Positions 1 through 8,560 of a DNA stretch of 64,000 nucleotides are shown piece after piece. The notes beneath the pieces are model-generated. The model was not told the DNA's origin and made no database searches. It worked only from the letters and a program-made list of their open reading frames with translations. A program made the translations under genes and the position numbers. The stretch is taken from positions 298,601 through 362,600 of the forward strand of contig NZ_SCHN01000009.1 of the NCBI RefSeq assembly GCF_004120195.1, in the 5' to 3' direction. This stretch comes from Enterovibrio baiacu (GTDB taxonomy: Bacteria > Pseudomonadota > Gammaproteobacteria > Enterobacterales > Vibrionaceae). Each line of letters opens with the position of its first letter. The stretch's first letter is position 1.

Positions 1-1325
1 GTGTCTTGCTCGCTTTTGGCTTCTTCAAGCAACGCATCTCTCACCACATTCTCGGCAAATATTGATGCGGTTTCAGCGAGCGTCATCGGGTATTGGGTTT
101 CCACAAAAGGCATGTCTTTCATCACCCAATTGTGGAAGGCGTGGCCGAGTTCGTGCGCCAGCGTGAGCACGTCTGACATGCTGTTGCCCCATGTCATGAA
201 CACCAGCGGCGTGCGGGTTTTCGGAATTTTGGTGCAGTATGCGCCCATGCTTTTGTTGGGCTGTGCGGCAGCGTCAATCAGGTTCTCGCGCACCATCATG
301 TCCACGAAATCTGCCATTTCCGGGTTTACCGCCGAAAAAGCGCGTCGAATAATGACGATGGCTTCTTCGAAGCTGTATGTCGCAGAAGGGGTGTTCTCTT
401 CGCCGTTTTTGAGTGCTGGCATGGCAGCCAATTCATCCCACGGCATGAGTGTAGGCGTGCCAAAGAGGGTCGCCATGGCGTTTGCTGCACGTCTGCCGAG
501 TGCTTGGCTTTGTTTCGCCACAAGCATCATGGTATCAAGGGTTTTCTGCTCGATACGGCTGCCTTCAAGGGCAGGAGCGAGGAAGTGCAACGGCTGGGTG
601 TGGCTGCGCTTTTCGTATTCGGTGAGTCGGTTGCCCGCAATGGCGTTTAAGATCGCCGCGAAGGTGATTTCTTGCTGCCCCATGGCATGACGAATCGCGC
701 GCCATGCTGGCTCTCTGCGTTCGCTGTCATTGCCATACAGCAGGCTAGCGGCCTGTGATAGTCCCATGACTTCTTCATCACCATTTGCCAACACTAAGGT
801 CACTTTCAATGTGCCCGTGATGTCGTCGTACAAGCGTCCCCATGCATTTTTGCCATCGACTTGCATGGCTGACAGCAATTGTTCTTCAGGCACTGAAAGG
901 CGGTATGTTTGCTGGTGGCGTAGACGTGAGAGACGAAACCCGTGGCGTTGGTAAGTGCCAGATTCATCGGCACCTGCGAGCACGGATTCGAAGAACGTAT
1001 TATCGCTGGCAGCAAGTAGGCTCTCGAACGGACTAAAGGCTTGGCTTAACGATGAAAACAAAACATCGCATTTAATCACCAGTGCTTTGGCTTGTTCGTC
1101 AGTGGCATCGACGCTTGAAAGGCATGAGGCATAGTTGGCGACAGAGAGCAGCAGATTTGTTATTTGGTCATACAGCGACAGGGCGCGCTGACAATCTTCA
1201 ATGGATGATGCAGGGTGATTTTTTAATGTGTTGAGGAGGTGTTGGCTTTGCGTGAGATCTGCGGTGATCGCTTGGTCTGAGAGACCTTGATATACAAATG
1301 AGAAGTCCCAACTTGGCGCAGTCAT
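1..1325 (-). CDS. M3 family oligoendopeptidase (PepF-like), C-terminus cut by window edge
   Basis: Zinc metallopeptidase that cleaves short peptides in the cytoplasm. The reverse strand reads open from ATG at 1325 to the window edge, giving 441 N-terminal residues; the family is usually about 600 residues, so the end lies outside. The active-site motif HELGHAFH is read at 141-155 (residues 391-395 for HELGH), with the preceding block GNSMSDVLTLA and the following TLAETASIFAENV, both typical of M3 peptidases; the distal Glu zinc ligand lies in the latter block. A purine-rich AGGGAACGGAA precedes the start. No signal peptide is visible. The reverse frame, not the long forward frame over the same bases, carries the family motifs. 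Confidence 0.88.
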   Translation of the reverse strand, partial: MTAPSWDFSFVYQGLSDQAITADLTQSQHLLNTLKNHPASSIEDCQRALSLYDQITNLLLSVANYASCLSSVDATDEQAKALVIKCDVLFSSLSQAFSPFESLLAASDNTFFESVLAGADESGTYQRHGFRLSRLRHQQTYRLSVPEEQLLSAMQVDGKNAWGRLYDDITGTLKVTLVLANGDEEVMGLSQAASLLYGNDSERREPAWRAIRHAMGQQEITFAAILNAIAGNRLTEYEKRSHTQPLHFLAPALEGSRIEQKTLDTMMLVAKQSQALGRRAANAMATLFGTPTLMPWDELAAMPALKNGEENTPSATYSFEEAIVIIRRAFSAVNPEMADFVDMMVRENLIDAAAQPNKSMGAYCTKIPKTRTPLVFMTWGNSMSDVLTLAHELGHAFHNWVMKDMPFVETQYPMTLAETASIFAENVVRDALLEEAKSEQD

Positions 1326-1517
1326 TTCCGTTCCCTTTATCTAGGCCCAAACAGCCTCTTAATGGGCAATCTATGTTGATGCCAGCATCTTGAGGGTGTT
1401 TGAGTATCAGTGCGTTTGTTTAACGCAGTGTAGCGGATTTCAAAGGGTAGGTCGTTACGAATGCGCCGTATTGGCAATCACTTTTAAAGCGTTTTATATC
1501 AGACAAGTAGTGAGTGA

Positions 1518-1754
1518 TTAAGTGTTGCTTACTGCTTCTTCAACCGCAGTGTCTTGCTGAGCGTCGTTTACGTTTTCAACATAAACCGAAGCCACGTCAG
1601 TGTTTTCCGCGTTGATGCCTTGCTCTGCTTCCAATGCCATTTTTGCACGATCGGCTTTAGAAATGTATTTAGGCTTGTTGCTTGTCTTCAGCTTCGCGCT
1701 TTTCTTCTTTGCGCGGCTTTTTAGGATCTGATTTACTTTTTTCTTTCTGTTCAT
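1518..1754 (-). CDS. DUF2986 family small basic protein
   Basis: A 78-residue protein with a very lysine-rich N-terminus (MNRKKKVNQILKSRAKKK) and the block NKPKYISKADRAKMALEAE, the hallmark of the DUF2986 family found in Vibrio and relatives; the tail is acidic. Function is unknown. The basic head suggests nucleic-acid or ribosome association, but that is inference. GAGGTAATGACCCA precedes the ATG, so the ribosome site GAGG is rather distant. It stands alone between the peptidase gene and the divergent DUF3332 gene. Confidence 0.75.
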   Translation of the reverse strand: MNRKKKVNQILKSRAKKKSAKLKTSNKPKYISKADRAKMALEAEQGINAENTDVASVYVENVNDAQQDTAVEEAVSNT

Positions 1755-2103
1755 TGGGTCATTACCTCTTCGAAGGGAGAGGGATTCTAAGGAGAACCCG
1801 TGAGGAACTCAAGTGCGACAGCATTACTGTGGCTGAATGTGTCAAAAACAGCCAATTTTCTTTTCTTCTTTTGTGTTTCAAGTTTGACCAAGAAATGTAA
1901 ATAACATGCGTTAATGAATGCTTGGTAGCGATTGTTATGTAAAGTGCTTATTAACAGCGCTCTAACAACGTTGAAAATACACCCAAATGGGTTTGTTAAT
2001 GCGCTGTTTATTTTTGCGGTATGCCTATTTTTATTGGCCTCTTCCATACAAAAATTTTGTCTGTATACTTCGCGAACTTTTTTTACTAATGTTGTGTTAA
2101 ATC
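1755..2103. other. Intergenic region between divergent DUF2986 and DUF3332 genes
   Basis: This 349-base AT-rich stretch must hold the divergent promoters of both neighbours. I see no convincing gene, RNA or operator; open frames on either strand lack family features and a credible ribosome site. Confidence 0.4.
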
Positions 2104-2625
2104 ATGAAAAAATTCGCGATTAAAGCTGTTGCTACAGCGATGTTAACTGTTTCTCTAACAGGTTGTATCGGTCAGATGGCAACATCAGGCATGGTGATGA
2201 AGTTGAACCTTACTGCCGTAGACAACCGCTATGCACGTGCCGGCCTTTATCTTCTGATGAGCCCAGTTTACGGTATTGCTGCAACGGCTGACTTGTTCAT
2301 CTTCAACTCTATTGAATTCTGGACAGGTACTAACCCTATTTCTGGTAAATCTCCAGCAGTTGCAGACATGCCTGCAAATGCGATTTTCCGCATCAACCAG
2401 AAACTAGATAAAGATCTAACCACTGCGCCTATTAAAATCTCTTCTGCTGACGTTAAGCAGATCGATGACAAGACGCTAGAGATGGCAGTAAGCTACGCAG
2501 ACGGCACTCAGCAGACGCTGCGCGGCGAAAAAGAAGACGAGATGGTAAACTTCTACCTAGACGGTGAATTTATCTCTGCGGTTTCTGTTGAAGAGCTGAA
2601 CAACTACGCGGCTAATCGCGTATAA
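2104..2625 (+). CDS. DUF3332 family lipoprotein
   Basis: A 173-residue exported protein. Residues 1-21 form a lipoprotein signal with lipobox LTGC, so Cys21 is probably lipidated. The following AVDNRYARAGLYLLMSPVYGI and FNSIEFWTGTNP blocks are characteristic of the DUF3332 family of vibrios. Function is unknown. A hydrophobic segment near residues 48-65 may lie in the membrane. It is monocistronic, followed after about 50 bases by a hairpin terminator. The ATG gives an immediate MKK signal-peptide start. Confidence 0.8.
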   Translation: MKKFAIKAVATAMLTVSLTGCIGQMATSGMVMKLNLTAVDNRYARAGLYLLMSPVYGIAATADLFIFNSIEFWTGTNPISGKSPAVADMPANAIFRINQKLDKDLTTAPIKISSADVKQIDDKTLEMAVSYADGTQQTLRGEKEDEMVNFYLDGEFISAVSVEELNNYAANRV

Positions 2626-2677
2626 TTCAGTGCAAGAAACATAACACCTATGCTGCGTTAAGCTGCTTGGGTTGAAG

Positions 2678-2706
2678 GCCCTGCCATCACTTGGTAGGGC
2701 TTTATT
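2678..2706 (+). terminator. Hairpin terminator after the DUF3332 gene
   Basis: GCCCTGCCA pairs with TGGTAGGGC around a short loop and is followed by TTTATTGTTT, a usual rho-independent arrangement. Confidence 0.65.
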
Positions 2707-2758
2707 GTTTCTGCTGTTTTAAGGCGCGTATACCGTAACGTTCTGACATGACGTATCT

Positions 2759-2786
2759 ATTTATCGACAGCGTTATATCGATAAAT
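2759..2786. promoter_or_regulatory. 9-bp perfect inverted repeat upstream of the SMR exporter gene
   Basis: ATTTATCGA, ten bases, then TCGATAAAT: a perfect dyad about 90 bases before the exporter start. Size and symmetry suit a dimeric repressor such as a TetR or MarR type. No such regulator gene is adjacent. Confidence 0.5.
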
Positions 2787-2876
2787 GCGTGATGATTGGG
2801 CGTTCACTGGGTGTAAGGGCAAGCGTGAAAATTTGAAAGGATGCACGAATCTTCTTGTCGAGAGGAAGAGGTTCTG

Positions 2877-3227
2877 ATGATCAAACTAATTACTACATTG
2901 CCACCCTACGTTTCATTGTCGGTGGCGATTCTTTTCGAAATCATTGCCACATCTATGATGCCGAAAACCAATTCATTCACTCAGCCTGTGGTCACTGCCG
3001 CCGTGTTGATGTGTTATGGCATTTCTTTCTATTTGCTGTCGTTAACCGTAAAAGTGATGCCGTTGGGCATTGCCTATGCGATCTGGAGTGCGGCAGGGAT
3101 TGTGCTTGTGTCGATGGTGGCATGGCTATGGCATGGACAACAACTTGATCTACCGGCAATGCTTGGCATGTCGATGATCATCGCCGGCGTGGTGATCATT
3201 AACCTTTTTTCTTCAGTTGTTCACTGA
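2877..3227 (+). CDS. SMR family small multidrug exporter (EmrE/QacE-like)
   Basis: A 116-residue protein with four membrane helices, of the small multidrug resistance family, which exchanges protons for cationic drugs or osmolytes as a dimer in the inner membrane. The essential helix-1 glutamate is Glu21 in LFEIIATS, and the helix-3 block IAYAIWSAAGIVLVS matches EmrE closely. I chose ATG 2877 because AGAGGAAGAGG lies just before it; the upstream in-frame ATG at 2841 has its purine run abutting the codon and adds a charged non-family extension. A palindrome lies at 2759-2786. Confidence 0.85.
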   Translation: MIKLITTLPPYVSLSVAILFEIIATSMMPKTNSFTQPVVTAAVLMCYGISFYLLSLTVKVMPLGIAYAIWSAAGIVLVSMVAWLWHGQQLDLPAMLGMSMIIAGVVIINLFSSVVH

Positions 3228-3302
3228 GTCTGCTGTTTTTCTCTAAACCTATAGCTTGTTCTTCGAGCCTGTTGTTTATTGAACCTATAGTGTGTTTTAG
3301 CG

Positions 3303-3336
3303 GCGTGGTGCCAATGTGGCATCACCACGCTTATTT
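3303..3336. terminator. Bidirectional hairpin terminator
   Basis: GCGTGGTGCCA pairs with TGGCATCACCACGC around a 3-base loop (one bulge), followed by TTATTTT. It sits between the convergent SMR and GAF-GGDEF genes. Confidence 0.65.
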
Positions 3337-4278
3337 TGACGCTAATACCTCTGAACGTGCCGCGTTGAGCAGGGTGTCGAGGTCATAATGCCCTTGGTCA
3401 TCCACCCAAGATAATCCCACGCTGTACTCTACCTGATAGTTGAGGTTTCTCTCCTTGCCAGAGCGTTCCACGCGCTCTTTGAAACGTCGTAACGTATCAT
3501 GCGTGCTTTCCAGTGACGTGTTAGTCATTAACACCACAAATTTGTCGCTGGCGAGTCTGCCGAGTACGTCAGAATTCCTAAACCCGAACTGTAACAACTC
3601 CCCAAAAAATGCCAGCGCACGATCGCCTTCTTTGTTGCCATGTTCTTGATTGATCGCGGCTACGCTTTTTAAATCGAAATAGGCGAGGCTGACAGGCAAT
3701 TCCATTCGGTCACACATATTGAGGCTGTTTTGTGCCAACACGGTAAACCCAGCGTCATTGAGAAGGCCTGTGAGGTAATCTTGCGTGGACATTTCCATCG
3801 CGGCCAGTTCGTGCTCTACAAGATCCGCAATGTCTTTCAAGCTGCTGATGTCTTCAGCGGGAAAATCGCGAGGGGCACTGTCCCAAATGCTGATACTGCC
3901 GATAACGGTGCCATTGCTGTGTCGTAAAGGTACTGCCGCGTAGAAGCGCACATGATGCTCGCCGAGTACCCAAGGGTTGTTGGCAAATCTTGGGTCTTGG
4001 GTTGCATCGTTAACGATTACAGGGTCATTGGACAATATTGTGTGGGCGCAGAATGATACCTCGCGCGGGGTTTCTTCGGGGAATTGCCCGACATGGGATT
4101 TTACCCATTGGCGTTTTGAATCAATGAAGCTGATCATGGCTTCGTCGCAGGCATAGAGTTGTTGGGCAAGGCGTGTTAAGCGATCGAAGCGCTCTTCTGC
4201 GCCGGTATCCAAAACGTTGAGATGATGCAGCGCCTGAATGCGCTGCATTTCATTGGAAGGAAGAGAGGGCTTTTTCAT
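3331..4278 (-). CDS. GAF domain protein with degenerate GGDEF domain
   Basis: A 315-residue cytoplasmic protein with a GAF sensor (about residues 25-160) and a diguanylate-cyclase fold (about 165-315). The catalytic GGDEF motif is replaced by ASDKF at 243-247. The first metal site reads FDLKSVAAINQEHG, keeping only the first Asp of FDLD. Synthesis of c-di-GMP is therefore unlikely. The inhibitory-site motif RNSD (234-237) is kept at the standard five-residue spacing before 243, so it might still bind c-di-GMP; it could equally be a GAF-driven scaffold. The ribosome site is weak. It lies convergent with the exporter gene and downstream of a chemoreceptor gene on the same strand. Confidence 0.8.
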   Translation of the reverse strand: MKKPSLPSNEMQRIQALHHLNVLDTGAEERFDRLTRLAQQLYACDEAMISFIDSKRQWVKSHVGQFPEETPREVSFCAHTILSNDPVIVNDATQDPRFANNPWVLGEHHVRFYAAVPLRHSNGTVIGSISIWDSAPRDFPAEDISSLKDIADLVEHELAAMEMSTQDYLTGLLNDAGFTVLAQNSLNMCDRMELPVSLAYFDLKSVAAINQEHGNKEGDRALAFFGELLQFGFRNSDVLGRLASDKFVVLMTNTSLESTHDTLRRFKERVERSGKERNLNYQVEYSVGLSWVDDQGHYDLDTLLNAARSEVLASK

Positions 4279-4381
4279 GGGTCATCCAAAGTGTTCTATG
4301 CCTTCTAAAACTATAGAACACAATGAGATAACCCACGTTCAATCCCTTAACAATTTAAAGGAATACGTGTTTCTCCACGTG

Positions 4382-6367
4382 TTAGCTTGTGGTGTTTGGT
4401 GCGAGATCGTCCGGTGGTATTGATGCCGCTTCTTTACATCCCTCAGGCTTTGCATACATCGAAGTGAGCTGTTGACCTGAACTGTGGGTGAATCGGCGTA
4501 CAAGGAGGTTGAGCTCTGCGGCGAGTAACTCAATGGTGTTCGCAGATTGGTTCGATTTTTTCGCGGCTTTCGATGTGGCGGCGGCCAAATCTGCAATCAC
4601 CACGATGTTTCTGTCGACGCTCTCCGTAACCACGGTTTGCTCTTCCGATGCGGTTGCGATTTGCAAGTTCTGCCCCGCGATGTCTTCGATTTGATCTACC
4701 ATCGCTATCATGACGTTCGCACCATCTTTAGCTTGTTTCACGCTGACGTCTGCCATCTCGCTGCTTTGGTTCATGACATCCACACTGTGTCGAATGCCTT
4801 GCTGAAGTTGTTCAATGATTTTGGTGATTTCGTCCGTCGATTCGTGGGTTTTCATGGCGAGTTCACGCACTTGGTCGGCGACAACAGCAAAGCCTCGACC
4901 TTGGTCGCCAGCGCGCGCAGCTTCGATGGCGGCATTGAGTGCCAAGAGGTTGGTTTGTTCGGTGATCGCGCGGATAACGTCGATCACAGAGCCTATCTCT
5001 TCGCTGTCGCTATTGAGTTGCTGCATGTTTTCGCTGGCGCTTCGCATGCTTTCTGACAGTTCATTGGCCTTGCGCGATGTTTGGCTGTTTACGTTGCGCC
5101 CCGTTTTTGCAGACGCTTGAAGGTCGGTGGCCACGGAGGCTGCACGAGCAACGCTTTGTGCGATGTCTTTGCTGGTGGCGGTCATTTCATTCATTGCCGT
5201 GGCGACGGTTTCTGATTCTTCACGCTGACGCTCTGCGTTTGTGGCGGTTTTCCCCGCCAGAACAAGGCTTCTGTTGGCATTAGATGAGAGTTGATAAGAA
5301 ATGCTGGCGATCTTCTCCATGGTGTATTGGAGTTTTGAAATGAAGCGGTTGAAGTTGTTCGCCAATTGAGAAAGTTCATCATTGCCCGGCAATTGCATGC
5401 GGACATCCAGCGAGCTGTCGCCCTCTGAGATTTTCTTCATCAGATGATTCGCTGTCGACACCTTCATGGTGACATGGCGCGTGACCATGGTGAGTGCAAA
5501 ACACACCAAAACCGCAAATAATCCACCCACGGTAGTCAGGCGCATGGTGACGGCGCTTTCTCTTTCTTTAATCGCGGACACCAGATCTTCACTGAGCCCT
5601 TTCATCTGCTTTTCCGTTTTCTGAACAGAAGCTCGTAAGCTGCCGTGAAGACCCTGTTGAGGAGAAAGGCCGATTTGCGCCATACCTAATGCAAGCTCAT
5701 TAAACGTGTCTTGGTACTTACGCAGTGACGTTTCCATGATCAAACGCTGGCTGGCAGGCATATCACCGTTCGAAATCTGCGATTGAATGTTAGCGTACAA
5801 CTCGTTGAACTTATTTACATAGCTGGCATCGAGTCGAAGCAGAAAATCTTTCTCAAAACGCCTTAACATCAGAAGCTGGTTGTAGAGGGCGTTATCCGCA
5901 ATATCTTGAATTTCTATTTCTAATTGGTGGGAGGCACTCCGGACTAATCCTTGCAAGCCATTTTGATGATCGACTCCCACAGTGACGCGCTGATTCACCA
6001 ACGCTTCAAAATCGAGTTGGTAGGTTCTGAGTGTTAACAGCATCTCGGCGATCGCTTGTTGCCCAGACATGTCGAGGTTGTTCATTTTGGTTCGCGCATT
6101 GGTGAGTGTGTCCCGAAGGTGTTGATACTCTGCGTCGAACCTGTCTTTGTACTTCAGATCATTTCGCGCCATAAAGTCTTTTTCATGGCGGCGCAGCATC
6201 AGCACTGAGGTTTGGCTTTTTAGTATGTCGACAGAGGTGGTGTCCAACACATTCAATTGCTTAAAAGAGAGGTAAAAGGTGAGCGCGAAGACCCCAACTG
6301 ACACCACAATCATCACGACAATCCCATGAAGTTGCGCTTTTATAGTGTTTGGCAGTGCATTGAACAT
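4382..6367 (-). CDS. Methyl-accepting chemotaxis protein with HBM sensor domain
   Basis: A 661-residue chemoreceptor. An N-terminal helix (about residues 12-36), a large periplasmic part, a second helix near 280-300, a HAMP domain and a methyl-accepting signalling domain follow in order. The hairpin tip reads [20 protein letters not shown]. The periplasmic part carries two repeats, [13 protein letters not shown] and [13 protein letters not shown], typical of the helical bimodular (HBM) fold; the HBM receptor McpS of Pseudomonas binds TCA-cycle acids, but the ligand here is not known. I chose ATG 6367 because AGGAGA lies just before it; the open frame extends 32 residues upstream without family features. 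No C-terminal CheR-binding pentapeptide is seen. Confidence 0.88.
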   Translation of the reverse strand: MFNALPNTIKAQLHGIVVMIVVSVGVFALTFYLSFKQLNVLDTTSVDILKSQTSVLMLRRHEKDFMARNDLKYKDRFDAEYQHLRDTLTNARTKMNNLDMSGQQAIAEMLLTLRTYQLDFEALVNQRVTVGVDHQNGLQGLVRSASHQLEIEIQDIADNALYNQLLMLRRFEKDFLLRLDASYVNKFNELYANIQSQISNGDMPASQRLIMETSLRKYQDTFNELALGMAQIGLSPQQGLHGSLRASVQKTEKQMKGLSEDLVSAIKERESAVTMRLTTVGGLFAVLVCFALTMVTRHVTMKVSTANHLMKKISEGDSSLDVRMQLPGNDELSQLANNFNRFISKLQYTMEKIASISYQLSSNANRSLVLAGKTATNAERQREESETVATAMNEMTATSKDIAQSVARAASVATDLQASAKTGRNVNSQTSRKANELSESMRSASENMQQLNSDSEEIGSVIDVIRAITEQTNLLALNAAIEAARAGDQGRGFAVVADQVRELAMKTHESTDEITKIIEQLQQGIRHSVDVMNQSSEMADVSVKQAKDGANVMIAMVDQIEDIAGQNLQIATASEEQTVVTESVDRNIVVIADLAAATSKAAKKSNQSANTIELLAAELNLLVRRFTHSSGQQLTSMYAKPEGCKEAASIPPDDLAPNTTS

Positions 6368-6732
6368 GTCGTCTCCTGTTTCGACGTTTGCACCTCGGTA
6401 CTGCTGGGTGTGTAAGTGTTTTAAATATCGCTGTCTTAAATGTAGGACATTGACGCGCAACACTCGGGGTTTTATGACAAAAATATGTCAATCAAAATCC
6501 GCGTTGTGATCTGCATATGTTCTTCATGCGTGAGAGGCGCGAGCGTAAGCGATGGGGATGATTTGGTGCAATGTAGGGCGCTTTTGTTTGTTTGCTACGC
6601 TGATTTTATTCATGTTTTTTGAATGAATTGAACAAACATCTTGTCTGGAAGTTCAAGACGTTAGCTTCTATCTTTAAGGTAAGGACGAGCACATAGTTAA
6701 CGTGTTGCTCGCTTTGTAATGGAGAATCAATA
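6368..6732. other. Intergenic region upstream of HBM chemoreceptor and a small secreted protein gene
   Basis: A 365-base divergent promoter region. GGAGAATCAATA before the ATG at 6733 is the ribosome site of the right-hand gene. I see no gene or clear operator. Confidence 0.4.
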
Positions 6733-7053
6733 ATGAAAAAGATCATCATTGCAGTGGGATTACTGGCAGCATCATCTTCAGTATTTGCAGGGAAAATGGG
6801 AAATGATCTCGATTTACGCGTTGTAAGCGTGACATCGGGAACCTGGGTTCAAGTGCTTCAAAATGGTGAGCCTGTTGAGGGAGCGACGGTGTCGTTATCA
6901 GGTACACTGGGTGAACACATTACGCCAGAAAATGGTCGAGTGTTTGTCATGGCAAATCAGCCGTCTTCACGCTCAGGCACATTGTCAGCTGTGATGGCAG
7001 ACGGCAGGGAAATCAGCAAGCGTGTTGTACTTCCACGTGACCGCAAAGATTAA
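6733..7053 (+). CDS. Small secreted periplasmic protein, function unknown
   Basis: A 106-residue protein with a classic cleavable signal peptide ending SSVFA-GK at about residue 20. The mature part of about 86 residues alternates beta-type hydrophobics and includes NGEPVEGATVSLSG, reminiscent of small Ig/transthyretin-like carboxypeptidase-regulatory folds; I do not recognise a family. GGAGAATCAATA precedes the ATG, and a strong terminator follows 20 bases after the stop, so it is transcribed alone. Confidence 0.65.
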   Translation: MKKIIIAVGLLAASSSVFAGKMGNDLDLRVVSVTSGTWVQVLQNGEPVEGATVSLSGTLGEHITPENGRVFVMANQPSSRSGTLSAVMADGREISKRVVLPRDRKD

Positions 7054-7071
7054 TGCAGTCGCCCAATATAG

Positions 7072-7097
7072 AAACCTGCCCAACGGCAGGTTTTTTT
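7072..7097 (+). terminator. Hairpin terminator after the small secreted protein gene
   Basis: AAACCTGCC pairs with GGCAGGTTT and runs into a seven-T tract. Confidence 0.8.
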
Positions 7098-7188
7098 ATG
7101 CGCGTCGCGGTGCGACGTTGCCACTAAAAATCACTAATAAGACGAACGAAGTGCGCGTCTATCTGGTCTGATTAAGCAGGGATTCGTT

Positions 7189-7248
7189 ATGTGCGCAGTG
7201 TGTCTCGACGACTGCGCCAAAAAGATAATGGAAAAGGGCATTACGTGA
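7189..7248 (+). CDS. Possible 19-residue Cys-rich leader peptide coupled to the hydrolase gene
   Basis: ATG at 7189, with GCAGGGA seven bases earlier, opens a 19-codon frame beginning MCAVCLDDCAKK with three cysteines. Its TGA (7246-7248) overlaps the GTG of the hydrolase at 7245 as GTGA, the usual geometry of translational coupling. The size makes chance possible, and I know of no family for it. Confidence 0.3.
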   Translation: MCAVCLDDCAKKIMEKGIT

Positions 7249-8072
7249 GAAAAAGGCTAGGAGTATCGCTCGGCATTGTGTTTGCAGGGCTAGTTGGATT
7301 AAGCGCAGTATCACTGACGGCGACAAGTTCCACCGTGGCCGAGTTGCATGCGATGAAAACCGATGAGGTTTCATTCCTCGAAGCAGGGGATGTTAACGCG
7401 GCCCAGCGCATTATTTTTATTCATGGCTCGCCGGGCAGCAAAGAAGGCTATGAGGACTACTTGAGTGATGCCGCATTGCAGCCGTATCATTTAATTGCGG
7501 TTGATCGCCCGGGTTTTGGTGCTTCTTCTCAGCCTGTACAAACGTCTCTTCAAGCGCAAGCAGAATCACTCATGCCCATATTGGCGCGCAGTGACAAACC
7601 CACCTTTTTGGTTGGGCATTCATTGGGCGGTCCCATCGCTCTGCAAGCCGCTTTGCTGTACCCCGATAAAATAGATGGTGTTCTGTTGGTCGCACCCGCG
7701 TTAGACCCTGCGCTTGAATCCCCCAAGTGGTACAACTATTTGGCCGATACCATTGTGGCAAATTGGATTTTGCCTAATGACATGTTGCTGTCGAACATTG
7801 AGATGATGGAGCTAGAAGGCGAACTCGAAAAATTAGCTGAACAAGAGTGGGGAGCGCTTTCTATTCCTGTTGTGCTGGTTCACGGTGAAGACGATGACAT
7901 TGCAAACCCTGGCAATTCGCGGTTTGGAAAACGCAAACTGCCTAGTGCGACGTTAAAAATGATCGAAGATGAAGGGCATTTTGTCTTGTGGCAGAATGTG
8001 CCTTTGTTGGTAAATGAAATCAAAGCACTGTTGGCTACACCGTCACGTCACGATGATGGGAATGACGCCTGA
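7245..8072 (+). CDS. Membrane-anchored or exported alpha/beta hydrolase
   Basis: A 275-residue serine hydrolase of the alpha/beta fold. An N-terminal hydrophobic segment (VRKRLGVSLGIVFAGLVGLS) suggests a signal anchor or signal peptide, placing the enzyme in the periplasm or facing it. The catalytic elements are the oxyanion block HGSPGS, the nucleophile elbow GHSLGG, the acid in HGEDDD and the histidine in DEGHFVLW. GTG 7245 is preferred because GGAAAAGGG lies six bases before it; an in-frame GTG at 7191 would add 18 charged residues. Substrate unknown; esterase or lipase-like activity is the family norm. Confidence 0.78.
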   Translation: MRKRLGVSLGIVFAGLVGLSAVSLTATSSTVAELHAMKTDEVSFLEAGDVNAAQRIIFIHGSPGSKEGYEDYLSDAALQPYHLIAVDRPGFGASSQPVQTSLQAQAESLMPILARSDKPTFLVGHSLGGPIALQAALLYPDKIDGVLLVAPALDPALESPKWYNYLADTIVANWILPNDMLLSNIEMMELEGELEKLAEQEWGALSIPVVLVHGEDDDIANPGNSRFGKRKLPSATLKMIEDEGHFVLWQNVPLLVNEIKALLATPSRHDDGNDA

Positions 8073-8206
8073 TAATGTAAATATCTGTAAAGTACCCTTG
8101 AAAAATGATCGAGGGAGGCGCATTTTAGTGATTCAGCGCATGTTATCTGCTAGAACGAGAAAGCATGAAAGGAAGCCAACACGATTTTAATCCACGGGGA
8201 ATCGAC

Positions 8207-8473
8207 ATGAGACAAATCCTGATTAGTGTGGTTACGCTTATTCTAGGCTTCTTTACATTGGTGTTTGCTGCGGTACTCGGACTTTTTGTCTCTCTCAGCG
8301 CACTGATTGCAAAACCATTCATTATGAGAAAGTTGCGTAAAGTTCAAGCGCAACAAGCAGAGCAATACCAGCAACAATTTGAACAACCACATGATCGCGG
8401 TTTTGGCCCTCAGCCTCAGCACCGTGGTCAGGTGATTGATGGTGATTATCAAGACGTGACTGAAACACGTTAA
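8207..8473 (+). CDS. Small single-pass membrane protein with glutamine-rich tail
   Basis: An 88-residue protein: one long hydrophobic segment (about residues 3-32), then a basic stretch, a glutamine-rich cytoplasmic part (QAQQAEQYQQQFEQ) and an acidic end. I do not recognise a family. ATG 8207 is preferred because GGGGAATCGAC precedes it; an in-frame ATG at 8165 adds 14 polar residues. A strong terminator follows. The layout suggests a membrane-tethered adaptor, but no function can be given. Confidence 0.6.
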   Translation: MRQILISVVTLILGFFTLVFAAVLGLFVSLSALIAKPFIMRKLRKVQAQQAEQYQQQFEQPHDRGFGPQPQHRGQVIDGDYQDVTETR

Positions 8474-8511
8474 TCGCATCGAATTCTTTATGCGTACATT
8501 ACGCGATAAGC

Positions 8512-8540
8512 AACGCCACGCAAATGCGTGGCGTTTTTGT
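8512..8540. terminator. Bidirectional hairpin terminator
   Basis: AACGCCACGC pairs perfectly with GCGTGGCGTT around AAAT, with a T tract on the plus side. It separates convergent genes. Confidence 0.8.
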
Positions 8541-8560
8541 TCGTTGACGATGTTCGTAGA

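Noticed and set aside
1-690. Long forward open frame at the left end
   Set aside because: The reverse strand carries a recognisable M3 peptidase with HELGH; the forward frame is its shadow and has no family features.
7854-7863. GAGCGCTTTC inside the alpha/beta hydrolase gene as an operator
   Set aside because: Not palindromic beyond GCGC and in mid-gene.
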